Of a DNA stretch of 64,000 nucleotides, positions 25,221 to 35,563 are shown in pieces. Source of the stretch: Ipomoea triloba (taxonomy: Eukaryota; Streptophyta; Magnoliopsida; Solanales; Convolvulaceae); the NCBI RefSeq assembly GCF_003576645.1, contig NC_044929.1:1361260-1425259 (forward strand). Direction: 5' to 3'. The notes beneath the pieces were generated by a model, which saw only the letters and a list, made by a program, of their open reading frames with translations, ran no database searches and was not told the origin of the DNA. Each line of letters begins with the position of its first letter. Within the stretch, counting starts at the first letter, position 1. Both the position numbers and the translations under genes were made by a program.

Positions 25221-27923
25221 CTAAGCTATCACACCATTATTTACAAATTTGTGAGGAATGTGAGATATTTTTGTGTAGTTTTCACCATTTTGATCTAAAC
25301 TAAGCATCAATTCATCAGCCAAACCAATAAATACAACTGACTTAAGTTTAGACAAATGATGAATACCAAGAGGTACCTGTTCAAACAATTTGCAATCAGC
25401 AATATGGAGCTTTTCAAGAAGGGGCATTGCAGCTTCCTCCACCTCTACTGATTTCAGCACTGTGAAGCTTCGAATACGCAAAAACTTGAGCTTTGGGAAC
25501 TTCTCGGCCTTGAAACACAACCCTTCCCCATTATAAGACTCATAAAGATCAAGATGTGCTAACATGGGCAAATCTTGGAGAAGCCCCAATGGATCTTCAG
25601 GAAGACTACTTCGACACAAGCATAGTTTAGTAAGCCTTACAAGTGAAGAAAACCATTGAGGGATCCTCTCAAGACGTCCATCCAATTTTAAGGTATGAAG
25701 ACAAAGGGGAACTGTGGATAAAGAATGTTGGATACCAAGGATCTCATTTATCCTGGCTTTAAGACTTAAAGAGCAAAGATTTATCAATTTTTCCAGTGAT
25801 GAACATAATTCTTTGCCATCTTCTTGTCTCAACATTCCAACTCCAAACTTGCGTAGTCGTGTTAGTTTCCCTATCTCAGACACCACTTTGATGCCATCAG
25901 TTTCGTTTGCTCGTATATAACACAACTTCTGTAAAGACAACAATTTCCCGATGTTAAAAGGAGCACTAAAACCACCTGTCCAATGATAGCCCACAATGAG
26001 ATGCCAGAGTTTATGAAGTTTTATGGTCTCAACAGGCAACTCCATCACATTAGTGTACTTTAGATCAAGTATCTCTAAGTTTTGAAGAGATCCAATGGAT
26101 TTAGGAATGTTTCTCAACCCTGTGGACCTCAAACTCAAATACTTCAAATTAATCAAGTTGAAAACTCCCTTTGGAATTTCTTTCAGTTTAACACCTTCCA
26201 AATCTAACACCCCCAGAGGGATGTAATCGGAAGTCAACAGCTCTGGTAATGAAGAAACCACCTCATGTGTAAAGATCAGTAAAGAACGAAGATGCCTTTT
26301 TGATAAACTCTCCCTTAGAATGTTCTCATCAAATCTGTCGAGTGCTAGGTGTCGAATCCTGCTGGACAATTTTCTGTGTTGTCCAGTGGCAATGATTGCA
26401 CTGTTTAGCACTAATTCTGACTTGGAAAGAATTATTTCTCGTAAAATGGTGTGTAATCGAATGCTCTTAATCCTTCCCACAGAAGTCTTCTGTTCCATTT
26501 GGATTATTAAGTTTCGATGAAGTAGTTCATTGAGATAGCCCTCAGCAACTTCTTCTTTTATTGGTTGTAGATTATTCTCCCTAACAAATCCTTCTCCAAT
26601 CCATAATCGAATCACTTTTGCTTTCTCAATGATTTCATCCTCTCGAAAGACACTCAAATACAAGAAACAGGACTTGAGATAGTATGGTAAATCATAATAA
26701 CTGAGGGAAAGTGTATTCTTCGTATAGACAATTTTTTCAAATAGGGAGTCCTGGAATCTTTTCCATGTTTGGATGCTCTGTTCCATTGTAGACAAAACCC
26801 CTGCAATTTCCACAATCGCTAAGGGTAGACCCACGCAACTCATTAAGATGTCTTCTGAAATGCGCACCAAGTGTTGAGGACATGAACCACGTCTGAAAGT
26901 CTTTTTGCAAAACAAAGTCCATGAATCTTCACGAGACAATGACTTTAAAGAGTAGACAACACCATTGGTGTCATCGCTTGTGAGGGCACCAATTCTGCTA
27001 TTTCTGGTTGTGATAACTATACGGCTACCAAAACTCTGTGTAGGAAAAGAATCCTTGATATCCGTCCAAACATCAAGGCTCCAAATGTCATCAAGAACAA
27101 TGATGTATCTATGGCCATAAAGAATGTTCTTAATGAATTCTTTTAGTTGAGAAGAGTTCATGGCTTCAAAATCTTGAATGGGATCTTGCTTAGTTTGCTT
27201 CACTAGTTGCCTAATTGCACTTTTTAGCAACTCCTCAATCCTAAATGTTTGAGAAACTACAACCCACACACGATACTGAAAATGAGCGTTCACTTTAAGA
27301 TCAAAATAAACCGTATTAACCAAAGTAGTCTTTCCCAATCCCCCCATGCCCACCACAGAATGGACCCTTAAATCATCATCGACAGCAAGTAAGAGGTTAA
27401 CAAGAAAATGCTTGGGATCTTCAATACCTACCAAATCCCACCCTTGTAGAGAAACGGCACCCCATTGGTAATCATACCGCCGTTTATTGTAGTTGTGGTC
27501 AGTGGAATCAGAGCTTATCATCAACCTTAGCACTTCCTGAGAGATGAAGTCGAATCTGGCCTTGATCCTTCGCAGTTCAAGAGCAAGCCTTTGCCAAGCT
27601 CTCAAGTTCTTGACGGGAGTGTATCTGTTCTGGATCTTAATGTAGAATTCTCCACTGGTCCGGTGAGCTCCAAAGCGGAAAAAGAACTCGTCAAGAGCAT
27701 CTTCGGTGTTATAAACCACCTCCAGGACTAACTTCAGCCAAGCTTGAACTCGAGGATCAATTTCTTCCTTCTCGTCGGCAACTCTCAAAGCCCTTGCCAT
27801 TAGACCATCCAAATGATCCTTGATGACTATCGCATCTTCTAGAATCCCTCCCAAGACTGAGTGCTTTTCACTAATCAACTTTGATAGTTTGTCCAATACA
27901 GACATTACAGCAACTTCCGCCAT
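25221..27923 (-). CDS. CC-NB-ARC-LRR immune receptor, RPM1-like
   Basis: Intronless 900-residue intracellular immune receptor. An Rx-type coiled coil occupies 1-135, with an EDVID-type NTEDALDEF at 72-80. In the NB-ARC the P-loop VGMGGLGKTT is at 191-200, RNBS-A around 215-228, kinase 2 YIIVLDDIW at 273-281, RNBS-B RIVITTR at 301-307, GLPLA at 365-369 and RNBS-D CFLYLSVF at 419-426. About a dozen irregular leucine-rich repeats fill 530-880. The start codon at 27923 begins MAEVAVMSVLDKLSKL, which resembles the MADA N-terminal helix of executor CNLs. The MHD position reads LHT (490-492): Asp is replaced by Thr in a motif whose changes often alter receptor activity in this family. The frame is intact. 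It belongs to a different CNL branch from the cluster at 35-62 kb. The effector recognised is unknown. Confidence 0.92.
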   Translation of the reverse strand: MAEVAVMSVLDKLSKLISEKHSVLGGILEDAIVIKDHLDGLMARALRVADEKEEIDPRVQAWLKLVLEVVYNTEDALDEFFFRFGAHRTSGEFYIKIQNRYTPVKNLRAWQRLALELRRIKARFDFISQEVLRLMISSDSTDHNYNKRRYDYQWGAVSLQGWDLVGIEDPKHFLVNLLLAVDDDLRVHSVVGMGGLGKTTLVNTVYFDLKVNAHFQYRVWVVVSQTFRIEELLKSAIRQLVKQTKQDPIQDFEAMNSSQLKEFIKNILYGHRYIIVLDDIWSLDVWTDIKDSFPTQSFGSRIVITTRNSRIGALTSDDTNGVVYSLKSLSREDSWTLFCKKTFRRGSCPQHLVRISEDILMSCVGLPLAIVEIAGVLSTMEQSIQTWKRFQDSLFEKIVYTKNTLSLSYYDLPYYLKSCFLYLSVFREDEIIEKAKVIRLWIGEGFVRENNLQPIKEEVAEGYLNELLHRNLIIQMEQKTSVGRIKSIRLHTILREIILSKSELVLNSAIIATGQHRKLSSRIRHLALDRFDENILRESLSKRHLRSLLIFTHEVVSSLPELLTSDYIPLGVLDLEGVKLKEIPKGVFNLINLKYLSLRSTGLRNIPKSIGSLQNLEILDLKYTNVMELPVETIKLHKLWHLIVGYHWTGGFSAPFNIGKLLSLQKLCYIRANETDGIKVVSEIGKLTRLRKFGVGMLRQEDGKELCSSLEKLINLCSLSLKARINEILGIQHSLSTVPLCLHTLKLDGRLERIPQWFSSLVRLTKLCLCRSSLPEDPLGLLQDLPMLAHLDLYESYNGEGLCFKAEKFPKLKFLRIRSFTVLKSVEVEEAAMPLLEKLHIADCKLFEQVPLGIHHLSKLKSVVFIGLADELMLSLDQNGENYTKISHIPHKFVNNGVIA

Positions 27924-28137
27924 TACTACAGAAACTTAGATCACTTGTTACCGTCGCCGGCGAAGAATTGGCGGTGTTGTTTACTGGAAGCTCAAACAGT
28001 GGGATTGTTAGACTTCAAAATGATTCACTTTATTTCTTATTTTAGGTGGCCAGTAGTGAATAGTGATGCGCTCATCATGATGGTGCAAAATTATTGGTAT
28101 TCTCAATAATTGGAGTTAATACCCTAATTCCAGAATA

Positions 28138-28602
28138 TACTGATTTTACTTAATTTAGTTTTAAATGACTTTTTGTGTTCAATTTAGTTTTTGAGTTTGA
28201 TAGTTTTATATAATTTAGTCTTTTATTAAAAGTTCTGTTAATAGATGGTTAGTAATAAGGTCATAATGGTAATTTCTCATCCTTCATATCATTTGGAATG
28301 ATTCCATCTTCTTCTCCTTATTTAGATCCACGTAGAAATGTAAATCTCCGTACCCAAATATTTATTTATTTATGGTTGAAGTTGATTTTGGTACGGAGAT
28401 TTGTATTTGTGCGTGGATCTTAATGAAAGGAATAAAAAGGAATCATCCCAAATAGGACGAAGGATGAAAAATTACTATTAGGATCATATTTCTAACAGTC
28501 AAATAACAAAATTTTTAATAAATGACTAAATTGTCTAAACCCATCAAAATCGATGACTAAATTGAGCCCAAAAGTTATTTAAAACTAAATTGAGTAAACC
28601 GC
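28138..28602. mobile_element. foldback MITE upstream of the RPM1-like gene
   Basis: Two arms of about 200 bp are inverted copies. On the left, TACTTAATTTAGTTTTAAA, TAATTTAGTCTTTTATTA and ATCTCCGTACC are present; on the right their complements GGTACGGAGAT, TAATAAATGACTAAATT and TTTAAAACTAAATTGAGTA. It begins about 215 bp upstream of the NLR start codon, so it may lie in the promoter or 5'UTR. Confidence 0.75.
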
Positions 28603-28742
28603 TATAGTCGATGACTATATTGAGTATTACAACGTAACTCTCAATAATTGAAAGCTAAAGTAGTAAAGTGGACCAAAACAAACATGGTACCATAATAATA
28701 ATAAAGAGTAAAGATATTTTTGTCTTTTAATTGGTTTAGCAC

Positions 28743-28862
28743 TTTTTTTTTTTGAGTACTTTCTCAAAGTACTGAAGCACAAAGAGTCAATAACCCACTC
28801 CTATCATCCATGTGGAAGTGTTAATCAGGACACCGGGTGCCACTAGACCAAAAGGTCTTTGG
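28743..28862 (-). mobile_element. tRNA-derived SINE
   Basis: Read on the minus strand it starts AAAGACCTTTTGGTCTAGTGG (A-box region), continues GGCACCCGGTGTCC, then GGAGTGGGTTATTGACTC where the B-box is damaged, and ends in an A-tail (T-run at 28743-28752). It matches the copy at 31488. Confidence 0.75.
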
Positions 28863-30164
28863 CGGTAACTTTTAATTTTTAATAACCATATTTTTCAACC
28901 GATTTTTTAGTAAAGTTCTAAACTAATTAAACTGGATGAAATCATAAAAATAATAAAAGAAAATTATGAAGAGATAAAAATACCCTTACTATGAGTTAAT
29001 TAATAATTTTATGTAAATACATATTTTTTTTAAACTATCTAATAAAGTTATAACACATCATAAAGTGATTACTATAAAGTGGCTTATATAGGGCATTTAG
29101 CATTGCTATTAAATTTATCAATTTTAAAAACTTGACTATGTTTATCATTAAATTTTGCCATTAATAATTAAGTCTAATTAAATGAGACAATACTCTTTAT
29201 ATTAAATTTTTATTTAAAAATGGAGATATGGGAATCGGCCAAAGAATGGAGATTTGGGATTCGAGAGTCCAGAGTTGGGAGCCCATGAAGATGACTTGAG
29301 CGATCGAAGGTAGATGACCCGGACCAAAAATGGAGGATATGGGTCCAAGACGGGCAAGGAACCCGGATGGCATTACTTGGATGATTGTGCCTGCCCATCA
29401 GGGTGGATATCCAGCAACCGGCACCTGAGTCCCATCACCCGAGCATCGGGGTCTGGCCTTTGTGGCCGGCCCCCGGGCGGTGTTTGGGCACCACGAAGCC
29501 CATCTTCGGGGTTCGAATAACGGTCGGATCTAGCACATTTTTGTAGCCTAATAGTGTGGATCTTGACTTAGTCATGTTGTTACTATGTATTTTAGCTAAA
29601 ATTAGTTACAGTTCTGATGGACAATTTAATAAATTGTCCTCGCAAGTGCACGAATCACTGTAATAATAGTGTGCAAAAGCAAGGGTCGAACCCACAGGGA
29701 ATTGATACAATGCAATTTAAAGACCAGACTTAAAAATAATTGACTTAATAATTAAAGTGCTCAAAATAAGTGCAATATCAATAGTGAAAACTAAACCAAA
29801 TGTTGTGTATAAAAACAATAAAAGAAATAAGCAATTAAAAACCAAGAAAACAAGATTGCAAATAACTCAGCCAGTAACCGGAGAAACGAAGCTCTAGGAA
29901 CATGAATCAACAACCATTATTAATTCTACAGATTAGTTTAACTTTGTCAATCCATTAAAGGTTAGTTCTAACTGTTATATGAGTACTCTGTTTGGCGTTC
30001 AGAGTAAGTCACGTATTCTAACTGTTCAAATTCCCTTTATAAATAGGCATTGTCCAATTATTACCGGAAGGTGTCTTATTCCCTTACAAAATATCACTTA
30101 ACATGTGATATTCTTACAATTATCTTGTAATAATGTAATATTCAAGCCTTAATCCACTCAATAA
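28863..30164. other. gene-free DNA with GC-rich island and retroelement-like segment
   Basis: 29250-29520 is GC-rich against a strongly AT-rich background; neither strand gives a protein I recognise. 29620-29720 contains a run (AAGTGCACGAATCACTGTAA and CGAACCCACAGGGAATTG) in the style of a common plant LTR-type repeat. I find no terminal repeats to define an element. Confidence 0.4.
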
Positions 30165-30171
30165 CACTATA

Positions 30172-30470
30172 GGGAAAATTGTAATTTATGCCCCTCCATA
30201 ATATGTCAATTATCAATGTCACCCCTGAATTATTAGTGGTGTAAATGTTGCCCCTCAATTTTCAAAACGGTACATATATTGCCCCTTCCGTACCGTACGG
30301 GAAGAGCACTATATGTATTGTTTTGAAAATTGAGGGGCAACATTTACACTTGGGAGGGGCAATATATGTATCGTTCTGAAAATTGAAGGACAACATTTAC
30401 ACTACTAATAATTCAGGGGTGACATTGATAATTAACATATTATGGAGGGGCATAAATTACAATTTTTCAT
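30172..30470. mobile_element. foldback MITE, nearly palindromic
   Basis: The arms GGAAAATTGTAATTTATGCC, CAATGTCACCCCTGAATTAT and GTAAATGTTGCCCC are mirrored by GGGGCAACATTTAC, ATAATTCAGGGGTGACATTG and GGCATAAATTACAATTTTT around a short centre near 30290. CACTATA occurs on both sides (30165-30171 and 30473-30479), a likely target duplication. A relative lies at 58609. Confidence 0.82.
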
Positions 30471-30479
30471 ATCACTATA

Positions 30480-30780
30480 ATTCTTATCGATTATTAATTT
30501 TACCGATTATATTATTTTATACAAGCTTATTGATCCAAATAATTACATATCCTGGGACATGTGTCGATTAGTTCCATCAATAATCTATCCAATTAAAATG
30601 ATAATTTTATTATTTATCAAAATTGTTTATTTAACATGAGTTTTTTTTTTTGTTTATTTGTTTACTAAATTTTTTTTTTTAAACATGAGTTTTTTTTATA
30701 TATTCTTATCAGATGAGCTCGTTATCCAGCCACTTAGGTGCCCAATCTCGACCACGTGACATTGTATTCAAAAGCATTAA

Positions 30781-30819
<39 letters not shown>

Positions 30820-31487
30820 GAAAAAAGCATTAAAGTTGATAGTGAAGTTCTTTCAAAAAAAAAAAAAAGTTGATAGTGAAGTGTGAGCTGGAAATCACTC
30901 AATTTATTGTTGAAGTGTGAGCTGGAAATCACTCAATTGATTGTGCCACATTCTACTCAACTGGTTGAAGCCATATAAATGTTTTTGTAACTTTTTTCTT
31001 TTTTTTTTTTTTTTTTTTAGAAAACGGGACGGGGAACCCAAACAAAACAAAGGCAGCGATTAAGTGTCGAGCAAAACAACACGCTGCGTACAAGCACATA
31101 ATTGGTCAAAAATCACCCGATTTCTACATTCCAATCATTGTTCCATTGACCATGGTTTACACATTTGTGTGAATGTATATTTTTAATATACTAAAAACAC
31201 ATTATTTGTATACATAATTTTTATATATATTATCAAATAATGTAAATTCAGTACACAAAAAATTAATGTACTTTTAATATATTATATTTATGATCCACAT
31301 AACTATGTGGACTATGGTCCACACAATAATTTGCCCTACATCCTGAGGGAGCTTAGCAAATTCAACCCAGTTAGACTTCCCAAAAAGCACAAGTTTAGCT
31401 AGCCCATCCGCCATCAACGTTTTTGTAACTTAATGCTATATATATTGTGATTTTCATTTCTCTATTATTTTAAGAATTTTAAACCAA
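30480..31487. other. gene-free DNA with homopolymer runs
   Basis: T-runs at 30782-30817 and about 31000-31018. A short tandem duplication at 30890-30945 repeats GTGAAGTGTGAGCTGGAAA. The homopolymers may be tails of retroposed copies, but no body could be assigned. Confidence 0.5.
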
Positions 31488-31691
31488 AGACCTTGTGATC
31501 TAGTGGCACCCGGTGTCCCGGTTTACACTCTCACATGGATAATAGGGGAGTGGGTTCGAACCTCAGTGGAGGGAACTGTTGACTCTTTGTGCTTCAGTAT
31601 GTTGAGAAAGTAGCTATGAACAGATACTACATTGTGACATGGATGATGGGAGTGGGTTCGAACCTTAGTGACAGTAGTAATAAAAAAAAAG
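31488..31691 (+). mobile_element. tRNA-derived SINE
   Basis: The head GACCTTGTGATCTAGTGGCA resembles a pol III A-box region. GGTTCGAACC at 31553-31562 is a good B-box, and a second GGTTCGAACC at 31655-31664 suggests a partial duplication or two nested copies. An A-run ends the element. Related copies lie at 28743 (reverse) and 49733. Confidence 0.78.
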
Positions 31692-31699
31692 CAGGTTGG

Positions 31700-34150
31700 T
31701 AAAACCAAGGGAAATTATGTTTTATCAAAATCAATGCTAAGACCTCGAGCGTAAAACCAAGAGAAATCTTGAGCTACTAATATAGGTTTATACCCCATGA
31801 CATTTCCCCTTAATATTCTCGTTTCTCTTTCGTACAACACTAATTTATAACTTAGAAGGTTAACATCCTTTGTGTGCGCATTATAGAGCTAAATAATTTT
31901 ATTTTGTTTAACGAGTTGAGCTCTATGCTTCTTTTCATTTTAAGGGCGTTTGGCAAACGGTTGATAATTATTTAGTTTTGCTAGTAGTTGATGGTTGATT
32001 GCGTTAATTGATTTATTCAGTTACAAGATAAGTCACGTAGTTCATGTTCGATCACATGCTTATGAATATATATGGAAAAGGGTTTAATGCTTGAGTAAAG
32101 ATAAATTTAATGACTTGAAAAGACTAGTACACACACGCATGTACTTATTATCATAAACTTTCAAGATAAGAAAATAACCTTTTATGCAAGCATAAGATGG
32201 TTTGGTAAACATAGACATATGCTTGAGGTTGCAAGAAATGCACAAACAATAATTTCATAAATTATTTTATTCATCATACTTCCAACATGACATTATGATA
32301 TGAAAAATAGAATGTTTAACGGTAAACCTCCAAATTCACATATGAGCCTAGGCTAAATGCATTAAAGCTTAAGGCATGATTAAAGGATTATAACCAACTA
32401 GCTACTATCATTAAATTGGTAAAGCTCATATCATAAGGGGATGCTACCGCTGTAGATAGCTACAAGGCTAAATCATCAAAATTAACATTCATAATCCTCA
32501 AAAGATAACATGTAGGATCATGGATATACAATGCTAGGCATCATATAGAATAGATGCACATTAAAAAATAATCGTAAGGTAACATACTGGTTTAATTATA
32601 GGTACATGATACTAAATGACATGCTCATTGAAGAGGTTGCATACATAGCACATTCGGTTACGCAAAAGGGTCACATAGTTCATATATTCACATGCTTATG
32701 AATGTATTTAGAAAACGTTTCAATGCTTGAATAAATGGAGTTTAAGTGACATAAATAACTATAATATCATGAAGAATTCTTTTGTACTTGCAAGGTAAGG
32801 AAATGGTTTACTCATATCATAATGCAGAAGTATCACACTCATCATCAAGAGTGAGAAGTGGATCATAGCAAAAAATATAAGTATACTTTCTCAATACTTG
32901 GGATCAATAATCTCATCATGAGAAAATAATTATTTCTTTATAATAATACTGGAGGAAACCTTTCATCAAATACTTTCATCATTCTCATACGTGAAGAGAT
33001 GTGAGGTCACCACCATGTGTGTATGACCTCAACGAGGACCGAGTCCCGAAGATCTGCTCCCCTATAACTCATCATAACTCATAAATCACATGTGGAATTA
33101 GGACTGCTACCTTAAGTGTGCACACCCCCTAACTGGGATTCCAAGTCCAACGAGTAATAGCTCAGGCCCTAAAGTAAGCTTAAGATTTTTCAACCAAAAC
33201 ACTTTTCTACATAATCCAGGATTTTTCTACTGGATTTCATCTCATAATTTCATCATATTATCACATCATATCATTTCTGCCGAAATGACTACAGTCCAGT
33301 CGAGTCCTCCAAAAATATAGATTTTCTTAGATCCTTTTCTTAAAAGATTGGTAATATAATCTTTAAAGATATTACTTCATAAATGATCCAAGAATGGAGA
33401 ACAAGAGACTTATATGATCTTATATGCACATGAAACCAAACTAGTATATAGATATAGATTTAAAAAAGGGTTTTAATGTGGAAATATATATACAATACAC
33501 ATGTATTAATTCTCATAAGTTTTCATGATAAGAACATATATAGTCTTTTATGCAAATATAAGTAGGTTGGGTAAATATGGATATAGGCATGAGAATGCAA
33601 ATAGACGCACAAGCAACAATCACATAGATGATTATACTCATCATACTTCTAACATGACATTTTGATGTCAAAGAAGGAATGCATAACGTTCACTTTCATT
33701 TTTAAAATACCCATACTTCAACTCATGGTCCTATTTGCAAATAAGAGCATCATAAATCATTTCATAATCGATTCCTTCAATAAATAGGAATTTCATGCTT
33801 AAGCTCATAGCTTGTCTCATAATTTCCTATCAACTAGGAAGATCATACTTTAATCACATAATTAATTCATAATTGCATTCCAAGTAGGAATATCATGCTC
33901 ATTCACATTATTCATTTCATAGATTTATTTCAAATAAGAGTATCAAGCTTAGTTACATAGCTTACATATGATATCATTTCTCATGGAAATATCATACTTG
34001 AACACATAGCTTAATCATAGAATAACATCACATGAGAATATCATGCTTAATCCCATAATATCATTCCACAAGGAAATATCGTGCTTGATCACATAATAAC
34101 ATACCGAATAGGAATATCATATTTAATCAATAATTTATCTCATCAAAAGC
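31700..34150. repeat. decayed repetitive DNA, probably LTR-derived
   Basis: No gene is seen. Segments near 32100-32330 and 33430-33700 are diverged copies of each other (shared CATCATACTTC, CAACATGACATT-like and TTTTATGCAA phrases), and 32030-32100 resembles 32670-32740. 31805-31925 resembles 45940-46045, both containing CGTACAACACT followed by TTAACATCC-like phrases. 33760-34130 is a run of about 50-bp degenerate repeats built on GGAATATCATGCTTAATCAC. The whole may be an old element, but I cannot define its ends. Confidence 0.55.
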
Positions 34151-34159
34151 AACTAATAG

Positions 34160-34460
34160 ATCAAACACCCGGACCTCCACGGTTCAACAGGCTCACAAGC
34201 GCGAGGTGGTCGGACCCAATAGACAAGGAGGTATGCCCCAAAGCCAATGAGCCCCTCATCCCTCGCGAGATTGGCAGTAAGGCGTCGAAGCCTACCGCCA
34301 AGACCTCGTAGGGCCGGGGTCTTGGAGTGGCATGGCTCCCAGCCCTGTCATTCGCAACCTGCACACCTCGCAAGACCACACCCGCGAGCCTCTAACGCTT
34401 GCGGGTGGCCCTGCTCTCTCACGCGGGCTATTCCCGCTGGCTCTTGTGGCCTGCGGGTTT
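34160..34460. other. GC-rich island
   Basis: About 300 bp of much higher GC than its surroundings, directly after the degenerate repeats. The three overlapping short frames have no recognised domain. It may be a retroelement fragment. Confidence 0.4.
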
Positions 34461-34891
34461 GGCCGAGATAGACTTTTGAAATAAAATTATTGGTAAATAA
34501 TTTATCCTTTAAATAAGGCTTTTGAAACCATAAATAATTATATAAATATTTTGTAATAATCAATTGGAACAAGGAGTTTAAAATATTTTATTTATAAGCT
34601 CATTAGGCAAAATAATCGTAGGAGTAAAAAATTACACATAGCTTTTATTTTAGAATTTGAATAAATAAGAATTTTGATAGAAAATTATACCCGCTATTTT
34701 TTATATAAAAAATCATATTTATATTCATGTGTACCTACGTGTACACACTATAATTACAAAAAAAAAAAAAAAAAAAAAAAAAGCAAAACCAAAAGCTTGC
34801 AGGCTTGCAAACCTGCGTGGGGCGGGTTAGGGTTGTATAAATCCTAGCCCGTGAGCCTATATAATGGCAGGGGCAATCTTGTCTTGTTCTT

Positions 34892-35397
34892 AAAAGAGTT
34901 AATTTCAGCAATGGTTCTCAGACTATGTTGATTTTTTAAAATTAGTCTCCGACTTTTAATTTGGACAATTTAGGTCCCTTGACTTTCAAATTCTTTCCAA
35001 TGTTTGTCCTTTCGTCAAATTTTGGTTAAGTTGAGGTCAAATGAAGGGGTAAAATGGTCCGTTCACCTGTTTAGTCTATTATTACTCGTATTTCTCCTGT
35101 CTTATACGCTATATATATGAATATAATCTCAGTCGAAGTTTCAATCGAAGTCTCTTCGACTGAGATTATATTCATATATAACATATAAGACATGAGAAAT
35201 ACGAATAATAATAAACTATACAGGTGAACGAATAATTTTACTCCTTCATTTGACCTCAACTTAATCAAAATTTAATGAAAGGATCAACATTAAAAAGAAT
35301 TTAAAAATCAAAAGACTTAAATTATCCAAATCAAAAATCAAAGACTAATTTTAGAAAATCAAAATAGTCGAGGACCATGGTTGAAATTAACTCTTTT
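34892..35397. mobile_element. foldback MITE in the promoter region of NLR gene A
   Basis: The left end AAAAGAGTTAATTTC and right end GAAATTAACTCTTTT are exact inverted repeats. The inversion continues inward for about 240 bp per arm with mismatches. At the centre, AATCTCAGTCGAAG faces CTTCGACTGAGATTATA. Transcripts across it would form a long hairpin. It ends about 165 bp before the gene A start codon. Confidence 0.88.
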
Positions 35398-35563
35398 TTA
35401 AAAGATACTCCGTAGAACCATAGAATGCACAATTCCCCCCTCCGCCCCTCTCCCACCCCCTCCCCCACTCCACTTTATATCCTTAGGAATTCGCACCCCT
35501 GGCCTCAAATTAATTATCACTGCTTTGCATTTCCCATTTCTAGAGAGAGAGAGAGAGAGCGCA

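Noticed and set aside
35525..35563. Extended N-terminus of gene A
   Set aside because: The extension has no ATG and reads a GA-rich leader; MTIGLDKVVDDV aligns with the paralog starts.
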